Under the pieces are notes generated by a model. The model saw nothing but the letters and a program-made list of their open reading frames with translations, had not been told where the DNA came from and did not search any database. This document shows positions 40,301 to 60,256 of a DNA stretch of 64,000 bases, piece by piece. Position 1 is the first letter of the stretch. Each line of letters starts with the position of its first letter. Location: contig RWJK01001238.1 of assembly GCA_004335835.1 (NCBI GenBank), positions 17,924 through 81,923 of the forward strand, in the 5' to 3' direction. Origin of the DNA: Scenedesmus sp. ARA3 (taxonomy: Eukaryota; Chlorophyta; Chlorophyceae; Sphaeropleales; Scenedesmaceae). Position numbers and translations under genes: made by a program.

Positions 40301-43300
40301 AGCAGAGTGCGAGTCAGCCAATCAGGCAGGCATCGGAAGTATGTTCATGCGAAGGCCAGCGTGTATGTGCAGGCGACCGGCTGCATTGATGGAGCCCGGA
40401 ACATTACAGCAGACTGCGAGTTGGTCAGTCGACTAGGCAGACATCAAAAGTGTGTTCATGCGAGGGGCAGCGTGTCCTTGCAGGTGACCGGCTGCGGTGA
40501 TGCAGGCCGCGGCAGTACAGCGGACTGCCAGTCAGCCAATTAGGCAGGCATCAAGTAACATAAATGCCATGGATGCTAGCAGGACTTGAAGCTTGTAGAA
40601 TTCTTGCTGCCACTGCTCATAACCACACCCAAGAAGCAAAGCATGCGGTGCAAGAGGTGCCTGGCATGTGTTGGCGGCTGCGCCTTAGCGGTTCGTTGTG
40701 ACGCACAACTCACCAGGCAGCAGGACTGAGCTGTCACGGTGGTGTTTTCAACAGAGGCTGGGTTGTAGACCCATGACAACGGGCCTGGCGCGGCTGCGCA
40801 GTTGAAGGGCTGTTCTCCTGCTACTGTAAGGTTGACATCCTTACACTTGGGCTGCAGTGCACATGACCGCAAGCAAGCAGGCAGGCATGCAAGATGTGTC
40901 AGTTGTACACAGGGCCACTGCAGGAGGCCACATAGTAGTTGCGCCTGGCAGACACTGCTACAACAAGACAGTTACAGCACCAGTTGTGTCTGCTGCATAA
41001 CAGCACACACACGTTCGACCTACATGTATTTCGAAGGCACTGCTGACCATGCGCAGCCCACGCACAGCTGCAGCAGCAGCCGCCATGTGTCAGCCACGCA
41101 CACATACCAAGATGCAGCTGTATCTCATGCCACTCCACAGCATGCCATCTGCGTTGACGTTTGTTGCACCCGCATCTGAGCACCCGGTGTCGGCAAACGC
41201 CTGCGACAGCTCGATGCGGCTAAAGCCAGCTCCCGGCAGGGCAGCCACTGAAAGCGTCTTGATGCCCTTCCCTATCTCACAGTTGCTGCAGGGGCCTGCA
41301 CACGATCAAGGCGGTTGCAAGTTGTGGCATGGCTTCAGCAATAATTGACAAGGAGAGCAGTGGCCGTCGCTGATGCTCAATGAGCACTTCTGGGTGCAGT
41401 GCGTACGTGTGCGTATCTGTTCGCACATAGATGTGCAGGTATGTAGGATGTATGTCTTGTAGTGAAACTGCAAAAAACATGAGAGTCGTGTGGCTGATGA
41501 CTGGGTTATTGAATATATGATCCCCGGCTGTGTGTGGCATTTGATGAAGCTGGAGCATAGTGCCAGTTCAGGCTGCGGCAAGACAGAAGAACTTCCAGCA
41601 CTGCAGGCCGCAGACATGATGCAGAGTAACTGCCAAAAGTAGCGCCTGCAACGCAGCCGTGTGGTATGCTCACCGTATGTTGTGATGATGGTGCCGTTGC
41701 CAACATCAGCCTGCAAGACACGCAGCCAGCACACCCCTCGTTGCAACACACGGCATGGCCACATTTTTCATTCCCAGCGCTGATGACAACAGCAGTACCA
41801 ACAGCTGGAGACGGGCCATTGAGCATGGCTGCGAGCAGCAACTTGAAGCAGCTGCTGCAATTGACATGTGTGTCGGGCACAGTGACGTCAGGGATGAGGC
41901 TTGGGTATCGCCTCCCAGGAAGGCCCCTCTCCAACATGTCAGTTTCAAGCTGATGTAACGCTGCTCAAGCAACAGGCTGCGACGTGTTATGCCACACATT
42001 GATACGCAACCATCATTTTCACCTGGAAGGGCCCGTTCCTGGTCCAGTTGTGCACAGCCTCCACTCGAGGGAGTGCGTTCCTAGCATAGGCTCCAGCCAG
42101 CCGTGCGCCCGCAGTGCCAACGTCAATGGCTGTGAACTCCACATACGTCAGGAAGGCGTCTGCAGCAGTGACCTGGTAGATGATGGGGTTGAAGGGGCTG
42201 ACAATACCCCGCGATCCTCCGCCAGATGACGTGATCGGCGCAAAGGAAAAGGTGCCGCATGTGGTGCTTTCAGCACTGCCGCAGCACTGGTCTGAATTGA
42301 TTGCAGCTTCTGCATCCAGGGGGTCTTCGCAAACGGCTTGGCTGCCGGTGCGGCGCGCGCAGGAGAAGCCGGCCTGGTTGGTGAAAGGAGGGTTCCAGGG
42401 AACGTCTGCAGGCAGGTGGGAGGGTAGCGGCGCGCATGGCAGAGGCGGCAGCAGCCGGGTAAGTCCATCGTTGCTGAACACTACAGTGCTGTAGTGCAGG
42501 TGGCAGCACATAAATCATTTGACTGCTTCGTGAGACGAAATTTGAAGAAGATGGAAAAAATGGACAGCACATTTCCTGCGAGGCGCTGTCTGTCATAAGA
42601 CAGCCATCTGCTGCATCACACCTGTGGGGTAGCCCCCTGGAGGCGCCGCTGGCATGTCCAGCTGGCGCACGGCGCCATCGCACACCAGGGCACTAGCGGC
42701 GGCCTGCATCAGGCTGCGGCTTGCCCTCCTTGCTGCTGGTGCAGCAGGCTTCTGGGCTCTGCCCAGCATGCTGGCGGTAAGAGCAGGCCGGGAGAACATC
42801 TCGCGCAGCTTGCGGCCACTTCCTGTGACAGCAGCAGCAGCAAGGTCGGAGACGCGCCAGCAGCGGCCAGGGGAGTTGTGCGAGATGGTTTTGGTGAGAG
42901 CAGCAGCACTGGTTCATCAAACTCTGTATGCATACTCTGTATATATTCATAGCATACATATGCGTAATTGACATGTTGTGCATGTGCAAGACAGCAGTAG
43001 CAGCGTGCGCCATGCTGCTGTATCTTGCATGATGTTTTGCAACATTCAAGGCATGTAACGTCATCCCGGCAAGACCTTGCTGATTAAACGTATGTCATTC
43101 GAACTCACCAGCAGCTGTGCTTGTCGTTTTAGCCGTCCAACTGGCTGGAGGGGCGATGCACTGCGTGCTTTTGCAGCCAGCACACTGCGGACAACCGCTA
43201 CAGCTGCGTGCTGCGCACACACAGTAGTTATCGCCTTGCACAGGACATACGGGTCGGTCGCTGCTGCCACTGCTGTTAGTAGGAATGACAGTTGTGTTTT

Positions 43301-43388
43301 GGGCGTCTGTCGACGGTGCTGACAATGCCAGCAGACCCGCCAGCAGCACCACGCTGCGGATACCAGCAGCGGAGGCTTTTGGGGCCAT
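34309..43388 (-). CDS. Large secreted Cys-rich multi-module protein, probable cell-wall/matrix component
   Basis: The start MAPKASAAGIRSVVLLAGLL followed by ALSAPSTDAQ is a clear signal peptide. Exons: 43388-43109, 42822-42622, 42405-42023, 41949 to about 41750-41800 (donor unresolved), 41710-41674, 41295-41108, 40851-40714, 40280-40146, 39606-39490, 39224-38979, 38796-38542, 38328-38083, 37852-37454, 37181-36931, 36763-36496, 36243-34309 (stop); about 1,750 residues. All other junctions agree in phase. After an N-terminal region of about 330 residues come about 27 modules of 35-45 residues, pattern (T/S)C-x-D-x(D/N)P..C..CC, with N-glycosylation-like NxT/S sites. Eleven modules lie in the last exon, six of them near-identical (CPAGSVPNMAN, STTVTAASCCSPTC). 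A Ser-rich C-terminal domain (SGSTVTVTFKNNAFLKCDC..) closes it. I do not recognise a named family; disulfide-linked matrix or adhesive roles are inference. Confidence 0.8.
38139..38342 (-). repeat. Identical 204-bp block, copy 2 (pairs with 39035-39238)
   Basis: By eye this block matches 39035-39238 base for base. It covers the acceptor and most of a two-module exon of the Cys-rich gene. Outside it, the rest of the same exon differs clearly (DRVLGSDTFTPAEKG against VRVNGSDTFTPANQS). Sharp edges suggest recent gene conversion or duplication. Confidence 0.9.
39035..39238 (-). repeat. Identical 204-bp block, copy 1
   Basis: Partner of 38139-38342. The neighbouring exons 38796-38542 and the first part of 37852-37454 are also related (YTCPSFAVPNPSPLPGFPSD against YTCPSYAVPNPSPLPGFPSE), so a two-exon cassette was duplicated earlier. 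Confidence 0.9.
40253..40560 (-). repeat. Three tandem copies spanning an acceptor of the Cys-rich gene
   Basis: Copies of about 100-115 bases begin near 40255, 40362 and 40473 (plus-strand landmarks: cgtgtcctcgcaggtgattg, then gctgca..agcagagtgcgag, cagccaatcaggcaggcatc). The first contains the real acceptor and first codons of exon 40280-40146 on the minus strand; the other two are intronic echoes. Confidence 0.8.
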
Positions 43389-45771
43389 GTTTCAACCTGC
43401 AGCACACGTTGGTGTTCAGTTGACGCGCTGTGGTGCTGCTCATGCCAGAATCAGCGACACAGCACCGCGAGATCCAGCTGATCCCAGCCGGATTACCACC
43501 AGCACCACCACATATACTTGATTTGAACGCAACTGCCGCTTGGATAAATAAACGCGCACTGATCGTAAAGCGCTTGCTACGGTGACGGAAGCGGGTGCAC
43601 TGCCACCTACCTGCCGTGAGGGCAGGGCAAGCTGAAAAGACGCAACCGGACCAGTTAGATTTGATTTTGCACTTGAGACTCCTGTTGAACCTTGAACTTT
43701 CGAATACACCTCCGTCAACGCTCCAGAGGAGCCTTGGTAATCACCTCTCGTGCTTCAGAAACTAAGCTGGTACCTTGACTTGTTGAAACTATACTAGTCA
43801 GGCATGTATTTTCAATTGATGTATGATACGGGCTCTCGGGTCGCACATGAGGCGAGCAGCAGCCGCATTACGGGCGAGATCGTACGGGCAGTCAACCAAC
43901 CACAGAAGCAGCAGGAAAGGCGACGAACAACCCTTTAAAATATGTATTAGCTACGTTTGTCATTGAAAAACAACTATTAGTTCTGGACGGCTTTCTGTGC
44001 ATGATCTCAACCTACGAGCCCTTGAGGGTCGCCTGTGCAGGTTACACTTTACGATCACCATGCACATCGCGTTCTCCATCGACGACAGGTCTATTGTCAA
44101 CTTTTGAATCAAGCACGTAAGCTCAGCTGCTACCACGCCATGAACTGATGCAGGTTGTCTCACCCTGCTGTTGAGAGTGCTGCTCAGCCATGTACTGCTG
44201 GATCGACCCAGCAACGACAGTAAATGTAACCGTGTTACCACACGGATATTCAACATTTCTGCTTCCAGCAGCAAACGGGCCGCAACATCCAAGGGTCGGC
44301 CATGTTGCAGTGCATGTTACATGCCAGCCCCTCAAAAGCACGTTGTGGCATCACCCGCCAGGAATAACCTTGCTGCTAGCAGGGCATCGCAGCATGCTCC
44401 CACAAACATACGACAGTGTGCCAAGCATCAACAGCAATCCGTCAATGTGCAGGTACAGCACTTCAGCTGCTGGCACGGTTGAGTTTGCGAGAGCTCAGCT
44501 ATACAGCACTTCAGCTGCTGGCACGGTTGACAGGCTGTCACAATTATACAAGCTGCATGCGTTTCAAGCCGGTGCAATTTCTTCCACACTGCTGCAAGGG
44601 CTGTTACAACTTGCGTTACACAAAGCATAACTTTCAAATTGAACACGGCGTGTCGTCCGACTGCTTTTCAGCCAACAGAACTTGCATGAACATGCAGGCA
44701 CCACACGCAACCAACGCATTGTTGATACAGTCTGAACAATATCTCAGATGAGTCATCAGCAATAGATCTGGCATGCGGCTACAGAAGGGCCACTCGCTGC
44801 ACCCATTCACCCCATCTGCACAATTAACAACACATACGCAGCACAAGCTCAACCACGAATCAACAACCAACCACCAACGACACCATTGTCTGCATGTGGC
44901 AACGACAGCACCATCACCACAACAACAAAAAAACGTCCTTGAAGGTGGCCACAGCACCCCCAAGCACTCACAACGTGGACAGCTGCATGCTTGTGCCACA
45001 GCATGAAGCAGTGGGATGTTTGCTAGTCTGCTGACATGCATCCAACTGCAATCTTTGGGTCAGCAACACCATCAGCAGATCAGGTGACTCCACACCAACG
45101 TGGCACACCTGCAGCCATGCACGCACACATGATGGTGATGCACCCAACCCACTCGAGTAACCATACCTGATGCACATGCTGCAGAAGGCGTGTCCCACAC
45201 ACCAACACCGCAGCACTGGCGCCACGTCCCATGCACAACACGACGTGCTGGTGCCCTGCCCTCTGCTGCAGGCAACACGGCTGCTGCATCTGCCCACACA
45301 CTCAGCAGCAGCACTGCTGGCAGCTAAAGCTGTACGAGGCAGCTGCAGGCCGCACACCACCTCAGCTGCTGCAGCTCCCCTCGCGCCAGCTGCAGCCTGT
45401 ACACACCAAGCCCTGCCCCAAATCCGGCACCAACATAGCGCTGCAATCAAGCCAGCCAGGCGCTCACGCCAAACCTGCAACTGTTCGAGTGCTGCAACCA
45501 AGCACGACAGGCGCTCCAGCTTGCAGCTCATCAGTTGGCTATCTGGTGCGGTGATCTGGTGCTGTTGTGGGCTTGTCGGTGCAGCGGCCCGGCAGTCCTC
45601 AGTCCTGCTCGGCGCTGACAGCTGCGCTAGCAAGCGCCGGCCTCATTGCACTGCACCCTCACGACAGCCACTGCAGCTGGCCCTGCTGGCACCCGCTCCA
45701 CCCCTGCACAGCACCGGCTGGAACCCGGCACAAGGCGAGCCCTGTCAAGTTAGACAGTGCCGCAAAACCAA
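43389..45771. other. Intergenic region, Cys-rich gene start to CBM25 gene end
   Basis: Upstream region of the Cys-rich gene and 3' flank of the CBM25 gene. No convincing gene. A 29-bp direct repeat (tacagcacttcagctgctgg followed by cacggttga) lies at 44454-44482 and 44502-44530. A post-stop echo of the CBM25 gene occupies 45455-45615. Confidence 0.5.
45455..45615 (-). repeat. Post-stop echo of the CBM25 gene
   Basis: Plus-strand cgctccagcttgcagctcat..gatctggtgctgttgtgggcttgtcggtgc..cggcccggcagtcc parallels the coding end at 45780-45880 (cgctccagcttgccgctctt; gatctggtagttcttgggct; tgtcggtgtagcggcccggg). It lies past the stop codon on the minus strand and is clearly more diverged than the intronic echoes. 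Confidence 0.75.
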
Positions 45772-47618
45772 TCAGTACACGCGCTCCAGCTTGCCGCTCT
45801 TGAGCTTGTAGTTGCCTGGCTCGCTGATCTGGTAGTTCTTGGGCTTGTCGGTGTAGCGGCCCGGGGAGTCCCAATCGTTCTCCCCGTTGTTCATCACAAA
45901 CTCCATTGAAGTGCCCTCGATGGTTATGGTCTTGGTGGCGTGGTCCTGCTGGCTGGTTGTCAGCTTCTTGCCCGGCACCGCAGTCCAGGCTGCGTGATGG
46001 TTGCGTTGTTTTGGTATGTGATGTTTTGTTCGGCAACAAGCAGCACGGGGAACAGCACGAGATGGACATAGGCAAGGGGTGAATAGGAGAGGCAGAGGGG
46101 CAATGAGCGCATAGCCAGGCACTGCGGTCCAGGCTGCATGTGCATGCCACACATCAACAGACAGAGCAAGGGGGCGGGCGAGCAAGGCATGCTTGAGCAG
46201 GAAGGCAAGGCGGGGCAGCGTGCGCGCGGATGGACCAGCCAGCAGCAAAACAGCAGTGCGGGTGCAGGCCACAGTAGCAAGACTGCAGTATGTGTGCGGA
46301 GCAGCTGGGCATGCAGTGCTGCAGCTGATTGGTACAAAGGAGGGAGATCACGCACACCAAGGGAGCCAGCAGGCATGCCACCCGACCCTCAGCCCCGACA
46401 ACTGTTCACACACTAGCAGGTGCAAGCTTCTTGCCAGTGGTCAAAGGCAGGCATTGCACAAGCACAGCTGCTGCTCACTTTTGCCGTCCATGGTGTAGTG
46501 GATGAAGCAGTTGTGCCAGCCGCTGATGTAGGTGAGGTTGATGACAGCAGGCGGCGCGGGAGGAGGCGGCGGCTGCATCTGCTGCGGCGGCTGCTGCATC
46601 TGCTGTGGTGCCTGCTGCTGCATCTGCTGCTGAGGCTGCTGCTGCTGCTGTTGCATCTGCATCTGCTGCTGTGGCTGTGCCTGCTGCGGCATCTGCTGCT
46701 GCTGGGGTTGCTGCTGCTGCTGGTATGGCATTTGCTGGGGCTGCTGTGGCATCTGCTGCTGTGGCATCTGCTGCTGCATGTACTGCGCTGGTGGTGCTGG
46801 TGATGCGCCGCGCGGCGCGGAGAACACCTGAGGAGGCGCGCGCTGCGCCTCGGCAGCAGCCTGCAGACAGCGGCAGCGGATATCGTAACAGCGCACTTGA
46901 GATGCAGACACGAGTACTGCCATACAGCTGCAAGCAGGTGAGCTCCGCAGCATGACTTTTGCGGGTGCAGCAGTTGTTGGTGACGCAAGATGAACTGGTC
47001 AAGTGGTGCAACGCAACTTCAGCTGAAGTATTCAATAAAGGCGCACCGCAACATCAGCCGGAGTATTAAGAGGCGGTTAAGAGAGAGGAGGTGTCTCTTT
47101 GTGCACACTACCAGGGTGGAAAGGATACGCAACAGCACATTGGCCAAGCAGCAGCGTGCAACAGCAGAACAAGGGTTTGGGCTCACCTGCTGTGCTGCTG
47201 TTGTTTCAAGGCGTAGTCGCTCCACCTCGCCTTCTGCAGACATAGATCACACGTTTTGTCCACGGCGTGGCTTGCGTTCGCAGCTGCACCGCCAGTTCTG
47301 CTGCCACTGCTACAACAGCAACCAACCCACCCTCAACGCACCTAGGTCAGCAATGCGCCTGTTTGCCACCGCCAGCTCCTCCTGAACCTTGACCCTGCTG
47401 TTATTCAAGGCCAGCATGTTCTTCTGAGTTGTCAGCAGCATCTTGGCGATCTCTCGCTGCTTTTCGACGTCGAGCTTCTTGTCGCTGCTCTTCTCAGCCC
47501 CATTGCTGCCAGCAGCTCTGATGAGCAACCGCGGTGGCTGCCACTGTCGATATTTGGATGTACTAGGACTGTATAGGCAGCCCTGCCTGCCCAAGCTGTG
47601 CCTCTGAAGCGACTGCAT
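45772..47618 (-). CDS. Plastid coiled-coil protein with C-terminal CBM25/53-type starch-binding domain
   Basis: Four exons fit in phase: 47618-47342, 47233-47187, 46860-46479, 45989-45772; 307 residues. The ATG at 47618 begins MQSLQRHSLGRQGCLYSPST with basic residues up to RLLIRAAGSNG, a likely chloroplast transit peptide. Next is a coiled coil (DKKLDVEKQREIAKMLLTTQ, then VQEELAVANRRIADLG and EVERLRLETTAAQ), then a Gln/Met/Pro-rich linker. The C-terminal domain (INLTYISGWHNCFIHYTMDG, KTWTAVPGKKL, MEFVMNNGENDWDSP, NYQISEPGNYKLKSGKLERV) matches CBM25/CBM53 in order: aromatic HY, W-x-x-VPG, EFV-NNG-WD and the closing NY-I-PG-Y. Such modules bind starch and occur in amylases and starch synthase III; no catalytic domain is present here. 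A role in targeting or scaffolding starch, as for PTST proteins, is inference. Echoes of exon edges lie in the last intron and past the stop. Confidence 0.8.
46117..46144 (-). repeat. Echo of the last CBM25 exon's start
   Basis: On the minus strand cagcctggaccgcagtgcctgg copies the acceptor and first codons of exon 45989-45772 (cagcctggactgcggtgccggg), about 140 bases upstream of the real site. Confidence 0.75.
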
Positions 47619-48370
47619 GCCGTTCGAACTGACGGTTGCCTCCAAGAGCACGATCGAGTGTCGTAGTCAAATACTAATCATGGACGTCGCTTTGCGTGCT
47701 AGGCTCTTGCCTTCGAATAGGGCCCTTGTCGAGTCACCAAGGCAGTGACACGGTTAGTTTTGTCTCTGCTAGGAGCCTGCACGTCTTTAATCAAGAACCT
47801 TACGTCATGAATTCAAAATCAGAAGTAAAGCTGCGCTTCATACGACTCCTGCCTGCCACTCTGGCTCTTGGCTCTGCAAGCTGCTGCCCGGGCTTGGCTG
47901 CACATCTTGCAGGAAGCCTGTGCATAAGGTCAAAGCAATGGATGGACAGGAACAGCCACAAAGCTTAAAAATCCATCACAAACGGGCACATGGTCGCAAC
48001 AGCAGACCCCAGCCTGGCTTTGATGCTGCTGACGCGGCGGCCAAGTGAGCTCCTGCTGCCTTGCAGCTGTTGTCAACCGCACCTGTACGACACAGCAAGC
48101 AGCTAGACAGTAAACCATGACCTCCGACTGCTTTCAGACCTATGTTTGGCTGCGGGGTTGCTGCTGCACCGCCTGCTTGGCATGAAACTGCCAGTTCATG
48201 TCCAGCCTGACCAGCATGGCATGCATCCCTGCCCCTCAGCAGCAGCTCAAGCTACAGGCACCTAACATAACAGATGCACCTGGATATCTTCACGCACCCA
48301 TGCACACCCTCATGCCTGCAACCACAGAACAAACGCTTGTACACCTGCAATTCACACTTGCAGGAGGCAG
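47619..48370. promoter_or_regulatory. Divergent region between CBM25 and DHX33 genes
   Basis: The region between two head-to-head genes holds the CBM25 promoter and the unresolved 5' exon(s) of the DHX33 gene. Candidate ATGs for the latter are at 48117 (MTSDCFQTY) and 48198, but no donor with matching phase convinced me. Confidence 0.4.
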
Positions 48371-56712
<8,342 letters not shown>

Positions 56713-56734
56713 TTGTGTTTAGGGATTAGGGTTC

Positions 56735-56815
56735 AACCCTGGCTGCCGGAGCTGGCGCCCGCCTTTTTTTGCTGCCAAGGCGGGGGCTGGTGTTGCGGCA
56801 GAGGCGGGTTGTGCC
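56735..56815 (+). repeat. Post-stop echo of DHX33
   Basis: tggctgccggagctggcgcc and caaggcgggggctggtgttg with cagaggcggg repeat the last coding bases (WLPELAPAFFAAKAGAGVAA) just beyond the stop at 56712, with a T-run indel. Confidence 0.9.
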
Positions 56816-57680
56816 TGCTTTGGTTGTGCCTTTTTTCCTCCCTTTCCCTCCATTCATGATGTATCCAGAGATGGCACAAGGTTAGCCTGACCTGAGTCTT
56901 CACCGTGACAGCCACGCATCGATTCATGTGAAATGCACCACACCTGCACAGTTCATACAGCTCTGAACATGCCACCAGTTCTTGTTGGCTTCATTTGCTT
57001 TTCAAGCACACCAGGTTCGTGTGCTGCTGCAGCCGCCAGCATTTCCACCCAGGCTGGGCCTGGCAGCAGCAGCCGCTTCAGTGCACGGGGTGCCTGTCTG
57101 GCTTGTGACGCCCAACAGGCGCTTGAAGTGCGGCAAGTTGAAGTTTTCTTTCGAGCTCAACTTTTCCAACCGTCCGAACAGCTATCAGCTCAACACGCGA
57201 CCTTGTGGCTGCTGTTGCAACCCTCGTGCTGCCCCTGTCCACGCGTCCAACCCATGCCCGTTTTAGCTTAGATAAATGAATGATGTGCATACATGGTGCA
57301 GTTACGTCAGCTCTGTGTTCAGTAAACACCAGCGAGTGCATTACTTCCCACTGTGGTTCACAAGAAGCGCGAAGGAAGTTGCCAACCACCTAGAACGTGC
57401 GTCAATTGCAATGCATATTCATCTTTAGCATTTTCAGGACCTTTCTGCTGCTCTTTGCAGAGGTTGGTCACACCCAGTCTCACTAGTCGAAAACCGTGAA
57501 GGAAGCCGTCGCACAAGCACCCAGCCCTATGTATGGCGTTTGATTGTGCGTAGATTATCTGTCATAATATTTGAAGTGCCTGTAAAGGCTGGTTGGAGCC
57601 AAGCACAAAGAGCTTGGCAGTGCTTTGTGCCCAGCAGAAGACGGTGCTGGAGGTAACGCACCTTTACACATACATTATCA
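56816..57680. other. Intergenic region after DHX33
   Basis: 3' flank. A possible lone exon (about 57015-57266, reading LKCGKLKFSFELNFSN and ending in a Cys-rich CGCCCNPR tail) has an open frame but no partner exons, so it is not called as a gene. A TGTAA lies near 57585. Confidence 0.4.
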
Positions 57681-58101
57681 ATGTCAGCTGCCTTTGAAGG
57701 AGTGCTAGCAGGGTACTACGCCGGCATTGGAGGTAGGCACACTGGCACCTGCTGCACGCAGTCTGTGCTCAGGCGTCCCAGAGCAAGCCTTCAGCACGCT
57801 GGTGTAACGCTCAATGCAAATATAATGAAATAAAGGATCGAGTGTGGCGCTTGTAGTCGCGGGTTTTCTACTGATACGCATTCCTGCTCTGGGTGGTGGT
57901 TTCATCCTGGATCACAGGCAAGGACTCTTAAATCCTCGTATCGATGGTGCGATTGACTCCATCAACCGGTCAAGCACGCTCCTGAGCGCACAGGCGCTGG
58001 CACCAGCAGTAGCAACACTACTACAGGGCAGCCATAGACGCCAGGCTGCACAGCAGCACAGCCGCAACAGGCCCACAGCCAAGCATGACCACCCTAGCTG
58101 A
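57681..58101 (+). CDS. Possible small membrane protein, two exons
   Basis: ATG at 57681 starts MSAAFEGVLAGYYAGIGG, with a donor at 57733 (ggag|gtaggc). Joining to 57836 after ataaag keeps phase and gives SSVALVVAGFLLIRIPALGG followed by a soluble tail to a stop at 58101; 105 residues. One or two membrane helices are visible. The acceptor lacks a pyrimidine tract and I recognise no family, so this may be chance. Confidence 0.35.
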
Positions 58102-58568
58102 CAGCTACCACTACGCTATGCTGGGTGAGAGGGCAGGAGAGCACAACGATGAGTCATTCCCACCTCCAGTGTATCACAAGCGTGTTAGATTATGGATCTG
58201 TGCAGTGACGCTTGTGGAAATCTCATGCCACGTAAAGTTTTGTGAGGTTTGTGTGGGAGTTGGATATAGCATATAATCCTACTTATGCCAGCTGCAGGGC
58301 GCAGTATGGCTCGCCTGCATCCATGCAGCGTCAAGCCAGGCTTGGATCTGTACTTTCGTCGAGTCTGCCAGCCAGGGGCACCTGAGTTTGGGGCACCCAA
58401 ATTCGGGGCTGCCGGAAATGCCAAAGGCTGTCTGGCATACCCCACATGCAAGGCACCTGGTTACGGCTATCTGTAATCTCATAGTTACTTGTCGCACTTG
58501 CAGTGCTTGTTGCCTGGGCGCACTGCAGACTGCTGATGGTTCCTGACTTGAACCAACATTGCCTCACC

Positions 58569-58617
<49 letters not shown>

Positions 58618-58657
58618 TGCAGGGGGCCAGGTGCAGCACGCAGACACTGGGCTGCTA
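58102..58657. other. Region upstream of the poly-Gln gene
   Basis: May hold 5' exons of the next gene: a (CTG)14 tract at 58571-58613 followed by gcgtgcag looks like a 3' splice site, with exon sequence (GGQVQHADTGLL) from 58623. A short open frame from an ATG at 58285 (MPAAGRSMARLH) has no clear donor. Confidence 0.4.
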
Positions 58658-58711
58658 ATGCGCATCGGCAGCAAGCAGAGCAGCACCTCCAGTGTTGCGC
58701 CCATGATGCCT

Positions 58712-58743
<32 letters not shown>

Positions 58744-59083
58744 CTTGAGTCTCGGCCCGCACCCGGGGCTTTACCAAGCGGCCATGCACCCTAACACAGC
58801 GCCAGGGTGTTACTCGATGGACCAGGGCCGCTACAACAGCACCCCCCTGGACTTTTCAAAAACGCTGCCTGCAGCAGCAGCAGCAGCAGCAGGCAGTGAG
58901 ACGCTGCGCATGCTCAGCCAAGCCAGCATGCAGCAAGCCATGCTGCAGCAGCAGCAGCAGCACCAGCTGTCACCATCAAGGCACAATGTCAGGGGCAGGT
59001 CCTGCAGATCTCAGCTGATGCCGCCACCCTTACCCGTGGACTCCCACCTGCTTGCCAATGAGATGAGTGGAGCGCTGCCTCAC

Positions 59084-59116
<33 letters not shown>

Positions 59117-59317
59117 TTGCAGGGCAGGGCTGCTGACGCACTGCGCAGCTCCTTCTACAGCTCTGATGGCAGAGCAGCAGCAGCATCGGCAGCGCCGCCC
59201 GCCGCACGTGACAGGCTGCAGCGCTGGGAGGAAGATCCCATGTCAGCAGCTGCAGCAGCATACTTGCAGGATGGCAACCTGCGCCGGCAGCTTGCCTCTA
59301 GCGCCAGCATGAGCACC

Positions 59318-59360
<43 letters not shown>

Positions 59361-60201
59361 CAATGCAAATGATGAGCGGTGCGCATGCGGTAGCTGCGGC
59401 CCGGGCAGTGCCATGCGGTGGCGGACCGCGCAAGCCCCGGCGAGCCAGCTGCTGCGTGGTGCCGGATGCTGAGTATGCGCAGCGGCTGCTGCAGCTGCAG
59501 CAGCTGTATCAGGAGGAAAAGCTGCTGCAGGCGGAGCTGAGGGAAAGCATCACACAGATGGACCAAGTGGAACAGGCAGCAGCAGCAGCAGCAGCAGCAG
59601 GGGCTGGGTTGGAGCAGCAGCGGCAGGACAGCCTAGTGATGCAGCAGCAGCAGCTGCAGCTGCAGTGGCAGCAGAAGCAGCAGCAGCAGGCTGCGGCTGC
59701 AGCAGCAGGCACAGGCCGTCGCCGGTGGGCAAGCATCAGTAACGCTGCCTGCATGCAAAGCCAGCAGCAGATGATGATGCTGCAGCAGGGCCAGCCGCCT
59801 GCGGCTCCTTCGGAAGCTTTGCCTGCTGCCCACAGCCGCATACAATATGACGGCTCGCGTGTATACACCAGGCACGCCTCAATAGAGGTCTCAAGGGGCA
59901 GCAGGCTTGCTGCCTTGGCTGACTCCTTTGCAGCAGCCAATGCTGCTGCTGCAGATGACAGGGGGCCGCCACCACAGCTGCAGCTGCTGCTGCAGCAGCA
60001 GCAGAGGCAAGAGGCCGCAGCTGCAGCAGGACACAGCCGCAAGCTTGGCAGGGCTGGCGGCGCAGCAAACACCGACAGCAGCTACCAGGCACAGCTGCAG
60101 CAGCTGCAGCTGCAGATGCAGGAGCAGCAGCTTGTAGAGCACGCAACAGCGGTAGCAGCCGAGAGGCAGGCAGCCGAGCACGCGCTGCGTGGCCGGCTGT
60201 C

Positions 60202-60256
<55 letters not shown>

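Noticed and set aside
43081..47690. Search for tRNA genes near GTTCGAA-like strings (43098, 47630)
   Set aside because: No acceptor stem, A box or cloverleaf could be formed around them.
58559..58657. Starting the poly-Gln protein at TTG 58559 with a poly-Cys run
   Set aside because: The Cys run is the (CTG)n tract before a gcgtgcag acceptor, hence intron; no ATG is present.
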